A model generated the notes under the pieces. The model made no database searches. It saw nothing but the letters and a program-made list of their open reading frames with translations, and had not been told where the DNA came from. 64,000 nucleotides of DNA, taken from the NCBI GenBank assembly GCA_904063045.1, contig CAJFCJ010000015.1, positions 992,001-1,056,000 of the forward strand, written 5' to 3'. This stretch comes from Dimorphilus gyrociliatus. Its lineage: Eukaryota > Annelida > Polychaeta > Dinophilidae. Each line of letters starts with the position of its first letter. The first letter of the stretch is position 1. The translations under genes were made by a program, and so were the position numbers. Positions 49,923 through 60,275 of the stretch are shown piece by piece.

Positions 49923-50161
49923 GTTGGCTATAGAGCTAGCAAAACATTCTAAATTATATACCAGTTTTGTGCAAAGTATAGATTGGCGCCTCCAATAGAA
50001 ATGATAAACGAACAGTTCGCTTTGTTATATAGGCATTATACAGAATTATAATCCCTCAGTTACGCCGTTTTGTTTGTGATTTTCGATCTTAAAGATTTAC
50101 TAAGCTTAGTCCTTAAAAGTCCATACTCTATTTTTCTTACTCTTGACTCCTGGAATAAAAA
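49923..50161. promoter_or_regulatory. Divergent promoter gap COG3 / Tctex1-type gene
   Basis: 239 bp between start codons of two divergent genes. It is less AT-rich than the surrounding intergenic DNA and contains the near-palindrome ATTGGCGCCTCCAAT (49983..49997), which offers a CCAAT-type box in both orientations around a GGCGCC core. Promoter role inferred from arrangement. Confidence 0.5.
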
Positions 50162-50780
50162 ATGCAAGACGGAAATAAAGTGAACAAAAAGGTAATTAGA
50201 TAATGGTTTATTAACTTAATGATTTTCTAAGATAAAAACTACGCAAGCAAAAAACTACTATACGCAGGTTTCACTGAGCGTTAATGAAGACGATGAAAGA
50301 CGACTACGAAAAATATCTCTATCTTCTTTGGAGAAGCGTCGGATGACACGAAGAATGTCAAGAACAACATTTCTTTCAACAGGAGGGAGTACAATTGTAG
50401 AGAGTTTACCGAAAAAACCATTAAAGTTAGAGAACACTTATAGAATGGCGCCGAAAATGGAAGAGAAATTTAGTACAGCTAAAGCAAAGAAGGCACTTCG
50501 AGATGTCATGCAAAGTTTCCTAGAAGATAAAACGTACGGAAGAGATAACGCGAATATTGTCAAACAGCTATCCGATATTATAAAAAACGAGATGAAAGAA
50601 GTAATTAGTGACAGGCATAAAATAGTTTGCTGGTTAGTTTTAGGTGAAAAATTCTGTCAAAGTTTACAAGGAGGTTCCAAATGTTTATGGGATTCCAAAA
50701 CTGACAACTACGTAAGCGAAACATATTCGAATAATAGTTTATTTGTAAATGCAACTGTTTACGCTTTATATTGTGAATAA
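50162..50780 (+). CDS. Tctex1 domain-containing dynein light chain
   Basis: Two exons, 50162..50191 and 50268..50780, give 180 residues. The first encodes only MQDGNKVNKK and joins a GT-AG intron of 76 bp to VSLSVNEDDERRLRK. The N-terminal ~65 residues are basic and disordered (KRRMTRRMSRTT). The C-terminal ~110 residues are a Tctex1 domain: ENTYRMAPKMEEKFSTAKA, VMQSFLEDKTYGRDNAN, IKNEMKEVISDRHKIVCWLV, LGEKFCQSLQGGSKCLWDSK, and the end FVNATVYALYCE. This resembles the TCTEX1D/DYNLT5 group linked to axonemal or cytoplasmic dynein, probably ciliary. The terminal TAA stop lies inside an AATAAA hexamer (50776..50781). Confidence 0.9.
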
Positions 50781-51112
50781 ATGAAGCAAACAAAATAAGT
50801 ATTATAAAAAAAAATGTATACGCATGGCAATAGTTATGTTTCTTACAAAACGAAATAAGTAATTAGTATATGAAAAAGAAACAAAGAAAGTAAGAGCCGG
50901 ATCTATAGTACTTACACTTTTAAGTTATAAATTATTAGTACTGCATTAGATAAAATATCCTTATTTTTAATACTTCAAGTTACTATGGGAACACCTCAAA
51001 AAAAAAAATTATTCAAAAGTTTTAATATTGTCTTAGGGCTGTGTTCACATTATTTAAACACGTGAAAACGCTTCAGAGCATTTGCTTATAAGGCTAAAAA
51101 AAGAAAAGCTTA
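50781..51112. other. Short convergent gap, Tctex1-type gene / GPCR2
   Basis: 332 bp, A-rich, holding two 3' UTRs. A CACGTG occurs at 51059..51064. Nothing coding seen. Confidence 0.5.
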
Positions 51113-52243
51113 TCAAACGTTACTAGTAACCGTTTTACTTGTGTCGACGCTGATATTAGATATTTTGCGTAATGTTGGAAAAATAAGATCTGGCCACGAG
51201 TTCACTTCTCCTGTAGCTTTCGAAGTTAGAGAGGATCGTCGAGATCTATCCATGACTGCAGCGGGTACCGGTGGGGGTACTGTCAGAGGAGGTTTTTTCA
51301 CCCTGATGAGATTTGCTACAAGCGGATTTCGTATGGCATAAGTAAAAGGATGAACTACACTCGCTGTCCAATTTATTAAAATAAGAGTCGAATCGGCCTT
51401 GGGCCCTATACGAACATTCATCATTTGGCAAATAGAGGCTATAATAATCGGTGACCTGAGCAACAGCGTCGTTGTTATCATAATTAGAACAGTTCCTGCA
51501 GTTCGAACTTCACCTTCAAATTTTAGATTTTGTGCTTGAACGGAAGCAGGAGTTATCTTTGAGACTGACGGTCTTCCTGCCAATTTGAACAATTTTCTAA
51601 GACTATAGAGCATAACAGCAAATGGAAGAGCAAAAGTGATGATGATAAAGACGCCTCTTAAAAGTTTTACTCTTTCCAAATTTTGGTTGCCTAAAAGGAG
51701 GTAGGAGCAGTGTATGAATGGCTGATGATGTTTAATTTTTGCCGAATTGATGGCGGAAGGCATCGAGAAAGTTAATGAAATTATACAGCAGAGGAAGATG
51801 AGCCCAAAGCAGAACTTTTTACTAACCTTTCTTTGTCTATTTAATAGGGATAACCTGTCGATTCCAATAAGCGTTACCATAAATACACTCATACTATCAC
51901 TGAAAACAGTTGAAACTGCGTTGAACTGACATGCTACATCAGGCAAACGGTTCATACTTAAAGCTGCTAAAGCAATCGGCATTGAAATCGAGCAATTCAG
52001 CAGATCACATCCGGCCAAGGCTAATATAAAGGCATTGGTAACACTTCTAAAGCGTAAGTGTTTAAATATAGCAAAAATAACTGCAGAATTTCCTCCAACT
52101 CCCAAAAGAATTAAAAGGCCAATATATACACCTTGAGAGATCTTTGACGCCGTAGAAAAAGTTGACGTCGTAGACGTCGTGTTGTTTGACATGTCGGCGT
52201 CATCTCTGGCGAAGAATTTTTCACATACGCACTTTGACGTCAT
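51113..52243 (-). CDS. Atypical class A GPCR, intronless, orphan
   Basis: 376 residues in one exon. The N-terminus carries N-linked glycosylation sites in a Thr/Ser-rich stretch (SNNTTSTTST). TM1 has GNSAVI, TM2 LALAGCDLLNC with the conserved Asp, a Cys lies before TM3 (DVACQF) and another in loop 2 (FIHCSYLL). The DRY motif is replaced by IDRLS and TM7 carries HPFTYAIRNP in place of NPxxY. The C-terminal tail is rich in Pro and Ser with an SRRSS basic-phospho site. Helix spacing and length fit a rhodopsin-family receptor, but I cannot place it in a ligand class. An internal Met (52192) could also serve as start. Confidence 0.88.
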   Translation of the reverse strand: MTSKCVCEKFFARDDADMSNNTTSTTSTFSTASKISQGVYIGLLILLGVGGNSAVIFAIFKHLRFRSVTNAFILALAGCDLLNCSISMPIALAALSMNRLPDVACQFNAVSTVFSDSMSVFMVTLIGIDRLSLLNRQRKVSKKFCFGLIFLCCIISLTFSMPSAINSAKIKHHQPFIHCSYLLLGNQNLERVKLLRGVFIIITFALPFAVMLYSLRKLFKLAGRPSVSKITPASVQAQNLKFEGEVRTAGTVLIMITTTLLLRSPIIIASICQMMNVRIGPKADSTLILINWTASVVHPFTYAIRNPLVANLIRVKKPPLTVPPPVPAAVMDRSRRSSLTSKATGEVNSWPDLIFPTLRKISNISVDTSKTVTSNV

Positions 52244-52343
52244 AGAAACGCGATTCTATTGACTCTGCTTGCTATTTCTATGACAACCGATGTATTATCT
52301 TTACATATATATTTCTACAAGATGAATATGTATGTAGAGCATT

Positions 52344-52345
<2 letters not shown>

Positions 52346-52375
<30 letters not shown>
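52346..52375. repeat. (AT)n microsatellite
   Basis: About 15 AT units just upstream of the GPCR2 start. Confidence 0.85.
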
Positions 52376-52376
<1 letters not shown>

Positions 52377-54016
52377 GGCATATATTTATATATTTATTTA
52401 TATAATAGTATATACTTTAATATTATTTATGTTCGTAAATAAGTCAAAGATTAAAAGCCTATTTATTTGTATTTATTAATATCACAAAATATATTTTTTT
52501 TTCTAAAAAAAAACTTTTTACGAAATCTACTTATTCTGAAAAACTAAATATCAGTAGATTATAAAAGATATTTTAAAAATCAGATAATAATTAACAAACG
52601 AATCTTTTTTATAACTAATTGCCTTTCACGCATCTTATGATCTAGCTCTACTTTTTAAGTCAGTTTATAATACAATGCATTATAATATCCCTTCAAACAA
52701 AAGAGCTTTATAACATTAGTGACACACAGGTAGATGCAGTACATATCTAATAAATATATTAATGTACCCATAAATTAAAGCTATATACATAAAACGCACG
52801 TATGCATATAGATATACATGTATAAATTATATTGTGTGTCTGTCCATATTGCATACTATATATTTTGTTAATTTTTATGGAAGAAGAGATAAGATTTACT
52901 GTAGAGAAACTGTTATTTCCAAGCGCACAATATTGTCCTTAATGGAAATATAATAAAACTGGCATTTTCTATTCAATCTATTCAAAAAATAAAAGTATAT
53001 CCTTTTCTTTAAATACTCTAATTCATATTTCCTTTTATCTTATTGTCTGTATATGTTTATCTATCTATCTATGTCTTTTTTTTAATTCAATCTTATATAT
53101 TAGTATATATATATATTAGTATATATATTTATATATTTATATACACCGCATATGAATAAAACTTTGTTTCTTTCACAATAGCCCTGAAGACATAGATAAT
53201 GTATATTGTAAAGAAAAAATTATGAATATAAGACAAATAGTATATAGACCATTTTTTTTTTCTTCTTTCTCCGTCTCCTTCTCCTTATTCTTTCGATATC
53301 TCTTAATAAAATAACAGCTGCCTACTCGAAACTGTCGTTAATGATCTGATTTATAGTATAATAATAAACTTTGTTAATCAATTGTCGTTTTAAGAAAAAC
53401 CCTTATTGATTATCCAAATTTGCATTAAAAAAAAAATACAATTCTTTTATAGCTTTTATAGAATATAATAATATATATACTTTATACACTAAAATGGATT
53501 TATATAGTATATACAAACTATATATAGCTATAGCGAATATACTTTGTATAGTGGAATAGCAACTTAACGACCCAAGCTTTTAATTTTTTTACATTTGTGT
53601 CAAGAAAAAAAAGATAGTGATGATTAATCTCTCTCTCTCTCTCTCTCTCATATTATATATATATACCATAAGTTGCTTTCATACGTAAAATATCTCAAGG
53701 CAATATAAGCCTTATAAAAATGAAATTGTATATTACCCTTTATCTCTTTTAATTATTCAAATAATGGATAAAGTAACTAATTTTAATATTATTTACATAG
53801 ACAAAAAGAGGAAAGAGTAAAAGAGAAAAAGAAAAACTTTTACCTTCTTTTTTATCGTTTACAACTAGTTTGCTAATTATAGCAAATTGTTATAAAAACT
53901 TTTCTAGAGCAAGATTAAATAACGTTTCGCTTTAATTTTTACTTTTTATTATTCATTTCGTAATCTATTAATTATTTATATTCGTATCTTAAAAAGTCGG
54001 TTATGAAATATAGAAT

Positions 54017-54034
54017 ACTATAGGTGGCACTAGT
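54017..54034. promoter_or_regulatory. CTCF-like site, left copy of an 18-bp repeated sequence
   Basis: actataggtggcactagt contains TAGGTGGCAC (54021..54030), a full match to the CTCF-type core Y-A-G-R-K-G-G-C-R-S. The identical 18-mer recurs in the same orientation at 56920..56937, just past the LHFPL stop. Binding is inferred from the motif. Confidence 0.45.
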
Positions 54035-54193
54035 TGACTGTAGTTTCTACTCTTTAACAAAGTATTTCAAGTTGACTTTTTTTCCACTTCATATAACTTA
54101 TATATGATACAATATAGTTTAAAGGGTGAGAGAGAGGGGAAGGGGGACAGAGAGGAGGGGCCAATGCTTGAAATTAGTTTTTGTAAAATTCGT

Positions 54194-54203
54194 CAGATGG
54201 CGC
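54194..54203. promoter_or_regulatory. CTCF-like core CAGATGGCGC
   Basis: Full match to Y-A-G-R-K-G-G-C-R-S, 77 bp before the LHFPL start codon, in a locally GC-richer promoter segment. Binding inferred from the motif. Confidence 0.4.
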
Positions 54204-54280
54204 TTTCGTGCACTTTTTATCTGTTGTGATCTTTAAGCGAAACATTTCGTGTTGGGCGCGACTGCGGTTGGATACAAGTA

Positions 54281-56135
54281 ATGACTGCAAGTGCTTTATA
54301 CAATAATAATAATTACGTAAAGAGAACAATGGCCAAGAGTTTAACCTACGTAGGAATTATATGGGTGATTTTGTCTGTTGCCTGTGCAATTTGCTGTTCA
54401 TTAGGATTCTATATGCCTTACTGGCTAAATGGAAAGTTTATCAATGAAACAGAATCCAATCTAGGTTTATTCAGGCGATGCAACTATTTAAAATTAACAA
54501 GCGGACGGCTAGAAGTGACAATCGATTGTGGAATGTATGCATCTTTCTCGGATATACCTAGCAATTGGTGGAAGATTAGTGTCGTCTGTGTCGGCTCAGC
54601 AACTTTTATTACGGCCACTATAGCCTTTATGGGTATGTTCGCCTTCTGTATCCGAGATGCCCTTTCGAATAAAGCGGCCAAATTATCGGGTTTATTCCAA
54701 GCATTTTCAGGTTTGTATCGTTTATTGTTTCTATTCTCATCCTTTTTCTCTCCTTAATTAAATTTTCTATCATTTCCGTTCGTTTCTTACCGTTGAAATC
54801 TCTTTTCCTTCTTGTTGTTTGTGTTTATTTCGACGGATTTATCATAGACAGCGGTATTATTTCGTCGTTTATCATTGTCACGTTCGCGTAGCGCATAATC
54901 TATCGTCCGACAACAACATTTCCCATCGGTCAACTAAACTGCTAGTTCGACTTATTCCTCACTTCATTTACTATATCCTCCACTCTCTCGCCTCCTTTTA
55001 ATCTAAAAATCTTAATGCTAGAAAAAAGAATCCATTAATATTCATATCCATAAATTCTAATAATCATAAACCTGCAGAAAACTAGGGAGGAGGCTGGGAG
55101 GGGGGCTGAAAAAATCTATTTATATACAAAGTTTTCGAAACAAATCTTGCATGGAACAATAATTCTAGCTTTCTCCCATTCGAAACTAGATCTACTTTGG
55201 CATGCTGCCTATTTATTTAGTGTTTGTCTATACATCCGTCTTACAGTTGGGATGTGTTTGCAAACTATACCCTAGCGGATTTACAAGTAGGCCTTATTAG
55301 TATTGTACAAATGTATCTCTCTAATTTATATACCAGAGATAAATACTCTATAAACAACCAATCCTATCTGTCTATCTATATATCTTTCCATTTATACGGT
55401 TGCGTGAGTTTTCCAGAGTCCTATAAAAGAGCTTAAAAGGACAAGCCTAACAATAGTCTATTTCGTGTAGGATTGATCAAAGTTTCCTAGAAGCAGCTTG
55501 AATCTCACGCAAGATCTCATCGTATTATACCATATCAAATCCCTCACAGTAATCGTCAGCATGATTAAAACCCAATAAAAGAAATATTATATTGTCTTCA
55601 ACTTTTTTTCTCTCCCTCTCTTACTCCCCTTGTCTGTCTAGCACTCTCTGTCTCTCTCCGCCTCTCTTTTTCTCATTTCATTTAGTGTGTACGCTTCGTT
55701 TGCTGGCTTCACAGGGAAAAAACAAGAAGAAAAGAAAATTCTTCTAACTTTCTTCCCTTAGCTGAATCAGCCTTTAGGAAAATTGAGTATAGAAGGGCAG
55801 AAGGAAAGGGTACAGGTGCTAAAAGTTCGTCATTGCGTGGATTAATCTTTCTTTTCTTCTGTCTTTCTACCCCCAACCTAGTTTACTATACGTTGCTCAC
55901 CGATTAGGTTTTATTTACGTTTCGAGATCGCACCTTTTTCCTTTGCATAAAATAGGCCTAAAAGAGTTGTAGTAAAAAAAAATAAATTACGTGTTGGAGA
56001 GAGTATTGTGTATTTAGTCAGGTAGCTTTGTTAAATTCATTGGGTATTAGATATAATATATCACTATAAGAGTACTATAGAATCTATCCCTTTATAAATA
56101 ATATATTGTATATTCTGCATATTTATATATATACA

Positions 56136-56181
<46 letters not shown>

Positions 56182-56586
56182 TGTGTATGGTTTATACGTA
56201 TATAATAAGAGGGTAGACAGGAAGCGACGGAAATTTCCTTCTTTACGAACACTAGTGAGTTTTATTATAAAAAGAAGAGAATTTCGAATGTAGCCAATAA
56301 GGAAAGGCATTTGAATTGATTACCCCTCCGGCCCTCGACTCATGCAGAGTTTTAGAAAACTACACTGAATCGCGTTAATTACTTAATGTTTTACATATTT
56401 GCCTACACATTTCTATAATTCTTTCCTACTGTTTTGCAGGCGTATTAATGGCGACCACATGCGCTGTATTTTATCCACTGGGATGGAGTAGTTCTGAAGT
56501 GAAGCAAGTGTGCGGAGATGAGGCGCGTAATTATAAATTAGGTTAATATACTTTTTCTTTCTTAATGATTCCTTTACCATATGCAG

Positions 56587-56639
<53 letters not shown>

Positions 56640-56880
56640 AATATCTATATATATCTATATATATACAAATACAAATTAGTCTCTTATTCAATATATTTTC
56701 GTGTTATTTATAGGACACTGCGAATTAGGATGGACTTATTTCTTAGCATCCAGTGCTGCAATTCTAGCTTTTATGTGCCCCTTATTATCATGTCATAGCG
56801 CCAAATCAACCGGAAATTCCATGAAGTATTCAGCAGTGAAAGCGTCTTGTTCCCAAACTACTGAAATACAACATTTATAA
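54281..56880 (+). CDS. LHFPL: LHFPL-family tetraspan membrane protein, 3 exons
   Basis: Exons 54281..54710, 56440..56541 and 56714..56880 join in frame to 232 residues. Four helices: YVGIIWVILSVACAICCSLG, then an extracellular loop with PYWL, FRRCNYL and DCGMYASFSDIPSNWWKIS; a second helix; a third spanning the first junction (GVLMATTCAVFYPLGWSSSE); a loop with VCGDEARNYKLGHCELGW; and a fourth helix. The GW-x-S-x-E-V-x-x-x-C-G and C-E-x-G-W-x-Y blocks are typical of LHFPL proteins, relatives of claudins. Members partner with channels and receptors (TMC/protocadherin complexes, GABA-A receptors). Which paralogue this is cannot be told. Intron 1 is 1.73 kb, far longer than most in the window. 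AATAAA lies at 56891..56896, 11 bp past the stop. Confidence 0.9.
56138..56180. repeat. (AT)n microsatellite in LHFPL intron 1
   Basis: About 20 TA units in the 3' half of the long first intron; reads as Tyr-Ile repeats in both directions. Confidence 0.85.
56588..56636. repeat. (AT)n microsatellite in LHFPL intron 2
   Basis: About 24 TA units within the 172-bp second intron, making up much of its length. Confidence 0.85.
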
Positions 56881-57931
56881 TAATGAAGAAAATAAAATGA
56901 AGAAATAGTCAAAGTTTAAACTATAGGTGGCACTAGTCATTCAATCCAAACGGGAATGTGCACATTGTAATAAACATAAAACGGTACTATTCTTTTCCTT
57001 TTTCATCTTTTATTGTCTTATTTTTAAAATGTATTTCTCTCATTATATAGAATTTCTTTTACGATTCGAATTTTGATATTTTGAATTATATATACAGTAT
57101 ATATATATTTGTTTCCTTAGTTCTTTTGTTTGTTTAGTTGTTTGTCTGTTAATATTTATTACGATTTTGTTTATTTTGATACATTATATACTTTAATAAG
57201 TAGAATATTACGTAAGAATGAAAGAAAATTGAACATTCGTAATTTATCTATTACATAGTGTGTTCATATATTAATATGTTCAATTGATTTATGGTGCTAA
57301 TTGCATTAAAAATATAAATATGTTTTAATTGTCTAGAAAGGCAAGTTTTGACCTGATTTTTACTCCTACCTATCAAATGACCATTTTGTACATATTCCGT
57401 TTATTATATATTGTACACTCCACTTCATGTAATTGTATATATTCAATAAAAAGCAATATGTGGTTAACTATAATTGAAATTTCATTCGTCCATTTACCCA
57501 TTTGCTTAAATACATATGTAAAATATATTTACTTAACATAGTATGAATAGGTTAAGTATTCTTCCTAACCCATACATTACTTATATATATAAACATCTCA
57601 TTTAACCTTTTTTCGCAATTAGCTTCGAGGACTGTAAATATTCTGTATATTCCTATTTGTTTACGGAGTAGAAGAGATGAAAGATTGCAATAACTAAGGT
57701 TTCCTAGCATTTATTAATAATAACAGACAATATGATGAAATATTCACTTTTCAATCTCCATCGAAAAATATATTCCTAGAATACAACAAAGAGGTAACTT
57801 TTAGCCTTTTTCCCCTAATATCATTAAACCATTATCATAGTTTCGTATGTGTGTATACTGTATATACAGGCATTGTCCACTGAATGCTATACATATATAC
57901 ACATATAGCAGACGTATATATCATTATTTAC
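56881..57931. other. 1-kb convergent gap LHFPL / GPCR3
   Basis: Contains the LHFPL poly(A) signal, the right CTCF-like site, A/T-rich simple sequence and a second AATAAA near 57445. An open frame at 57329..57541 shows no features of a protein. No gene called. Confidence 0.5.
56920..56937. promoter_or_regulatory. CTCF-like site, right copy of the 18-bp repeated sequence
   Basis: Exact second copy of actataggtggcactagt, core TAGGTGGCAC at 56924..56933, beginning 40 bp after the LHFPL stop codon and just past its poly(A) signal. Confidence 0.45.
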
Positions 57932-59106
57932 TCAAACTTGTGCTTCTTTACTTGATTTCTTCCGACCACTTTGTTTAGACGCAGAAGAGGACATTTGCAA
58001 CTGCCACTGGTTCAATTGCCGTCGTCTGCAGAATATTTTTAATAATTCCTTTCTGAAATTTTTTTAAAAGTAGATATTAGTGTAAAGAAGCAATCTCTAC
58101 TGTAGTCTTTCTATAGTTACCTGAATGCTGATCCTCCCAGACAGTAGAGGAAAAAATTGATACTATGGTTAAACACTGCGAATAAATTAGTTATCCTTAT
58201 AGCAACTAGCCATTTGAAACTTTCTTCTCTTGTTTTATGACTTGTACCATTATTAAAACTTTTTAAGATCCTATCACTATGATAGGTGATAAGATTCGGT
58301 AATCGTATCAGAACAAAAGTTATTGCCACTAAAAGTAGCATAAAGGTAAGTTGGGATTGTTTAGATTTATGATGATTTGTTGAGTTTGTTAAACTTTTCT
58401 TTTGACCTTCTAATCTGCCCATTCTTTCTTTTTTAGCTTTCCTTAAATGAATTAAAATTATAATCGTACAAATGCTCACAATTAAGCTGGGAACAATCAT
58501 CTCAAAAATTCCAAGAACAATTAAACTCCATAATTCGTACATTCTCTTGTCGCTTACCATACATAATGTTAAACTTGTCTCATTATTACTAAATTTAATA
58601 ATATCAATACTAAGAGCTCCTCCAATGCAGATAGTAGTTGTTATAATTGGTCCTATAAGAAGCATGAATTTAGCTACAGTTGGTGTGGATATTGATCCAA
58701 CGTGTAGAGGAACAACAACAGTTAATAGGCGTTCAACAGTTATGCCGACAGTTAACCAGGTAGATGTAAATTTTGACGAGTATCGTAAAAAATATATAAG
58801 CTTACAAGCTATTCTTGATCTATGAGAAAAGTCCACATTTAATAAGAATCCTTGAGAATCCGTATAATTATTCAAATTAGCTAACAGTTCGGCCAAGAGA
58901 AAAAGTATATCAGCAGCGGCTAAAGCCATTAAGTAATGTCCAGTACTAGATTTTCTTAAAGAAGATAGACAAAATACAACTAAAGCAGTGATGTTACAAA
59001 CAACCCCAATAGGAATGATTAAAAATAAAAGGGCACCGAGGTGGATCCAAGTGATAGTTAACGGTGAAGTTTCATTTAGGCTATCGCCTAGAGTTTCTAT
59101 TGGCAA
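57932..59106 (-). CDS. Peptide-type class A GPCR (FMRFamide-receptor-like)
   Basis: Two exons, 58121..59106 and 57932..58052, join in frame (intron 68 bp) to 368 residues. TM1 has CNITALVVF, TM2 LMALAAADILFLLAE. A Cys before TM3 (RIACKLIYFL) pairs with one in loop 2 (LTLCMVSD). TM3 ends TVGITVERLLTVVVPL, with ERL replacing DRY, as is common in invertebrate FMRFamide/myosuppressin-type receptors. TM7 ends FNHSINFFLYCLGGSAFRKEL, which matches the H-S-I-N-F-x-L-Y-C-x-x-G-x-x-F-R-x-E-L signature of that group. Three N-glycosylation sites lie in extracellular parts (LNET, NNYT, NNGT). The tail is basic and Ser-rich. The ligand is probably a neuropeptide, an inference from family resemblance. Confidence 0.9.
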
Positions 59107-60275
59107 AACATTGAAAAGGTCGGGTTAAAAAACCTTCTACTTAAAAGAGAAATCGAGACAGTAAAAAAGAAAGAAAAAAAGATAAAGAGAGAGAGAGAGA
59201 AAGAAAGAAAGAAAGAAAGAAGTAGTCAACTTAGATATCTCTCTAAAAAAAAAGTCTTAAAAAGTTATATAAAAACAGCAACTGTTATTTAGACATTTAG
59301 TTGAAAATAAGTCAAACTTTGATGCTTACCGTTCCCCGGCATGACGAGGCGCGAAGGAGTGAGTGAGGCAGACGAGAAAGAGAGCGCCAAAGTCAGAAAG
59401 TCATTAATTATAGGCGATGCGAAAACGGTCGGATATTGAGTGACAATTTGTTTGCAACGTCTCGACGTTTAATACATTTCCTTAGCTAATGGGACAGACT
59501 ATGTCAACATTGTCTCATTTATGAAATGTTACATATAATGAATATACACTGAATATCAGCATGTCTTACGTATAAGTATACATTTTAAAAGTATACATAA
59601 ATATACCCGCTTCCAACTTCTATATTAGATATAATCTTCCAAATAGGCCAACATATATATATATATATATATAAAACTATTACATGAATTACTAGCTATT
59701 TCACAGCTTTTTATTACACCGTGGTAAGAAGTTCGTAAAGCTTTGTTTCAAGACCTTCTACCAGGCTCTTATCTGACAATAATGAGTTCCTAGTCAAACA
59801 AGTATGCATATGGTGCAATTACCAGCCTATCTGTAAAAATGGTTTATTCCCAGAAAAAATTTATAAATGCAAAAGAAATAGAGCCTATTATTGTTATTAT
59901 TATTATTATATATTATTATTAATATTAATTACGGTAAACTAGTAATGAGATAACAGCAATTTTTTATTATTAAGAGATCGCGAGGATCAATGGCAAAAAT
60001 GTGAACATTTTAGCACAAAAAAAGGAAAGAAATTGCATAACATTTCAAAACAAAAAAAAACTGTCATATAAATCAAATTCTTTCTTTTTAAAACATTTTG
60101 ACAAAATCCAATGTATAATTATACATTCTAAAATTTTTGGCCATATTACACTGATATCTATAACCTATGAAGCCAAAAATAAAACAATATTTTACTCTAT
60201 AAAAACACGGGAATTGATGTATATTTAAACTAATTTAAATTGTGTTATTTGAATTTACGCTCCTATAAAATCGGT
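59107..60275. other. Intergenic region between GPCR3 and XPR1
   Basis: 1.17 kb containing the GPCR3 5' flank, (GA)n and GAAA repeats at about 59186..59221, (AT)n at about 59655..59673, a trinucleotide ATT run near 59888..59925 and the 3' UTR of XPR1. An open frame at 60001..60228 is A/T-driven and has no recognisable protein features. Confidence 0.55.
59186..59221. repeat. (GA)n / (GAAA)n tract
   Basis: Purine repeat 80-115 bp upstream of the GPCR3 start codon; on the transcribed strand it is a pyrimidine tract. Confidence 0.8.

Larger units (their letters stand above)
52244..54280. other. 2-kb intergenic region between GPCR2 and LHFPL gene
   Basis: Divergent genes share this AT-rich gap. 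It contains (AT)n at about 52346..52375 and 53101..53140, (CT)n at about 53628..53649, and two CTCF-like cores close to the LHFPL start. No exon recognised. Confidence 0.6.

Noticed and set aside
56413-56798. Tyr-Ile-rich open frames on both strands
   Set aside because: Translations of (AT)n repeats inside LHFPL introns.
57329-57541. 70-residue open frame downstream of LHFPL
   Set aside because: No recognisable features; lies in the gap between two convergent genes.
60001-60228. 75-residue Lys/Asn/Ile-rich open frame
   Set aside because: A/T-driven composition with no start context or protein motifs.
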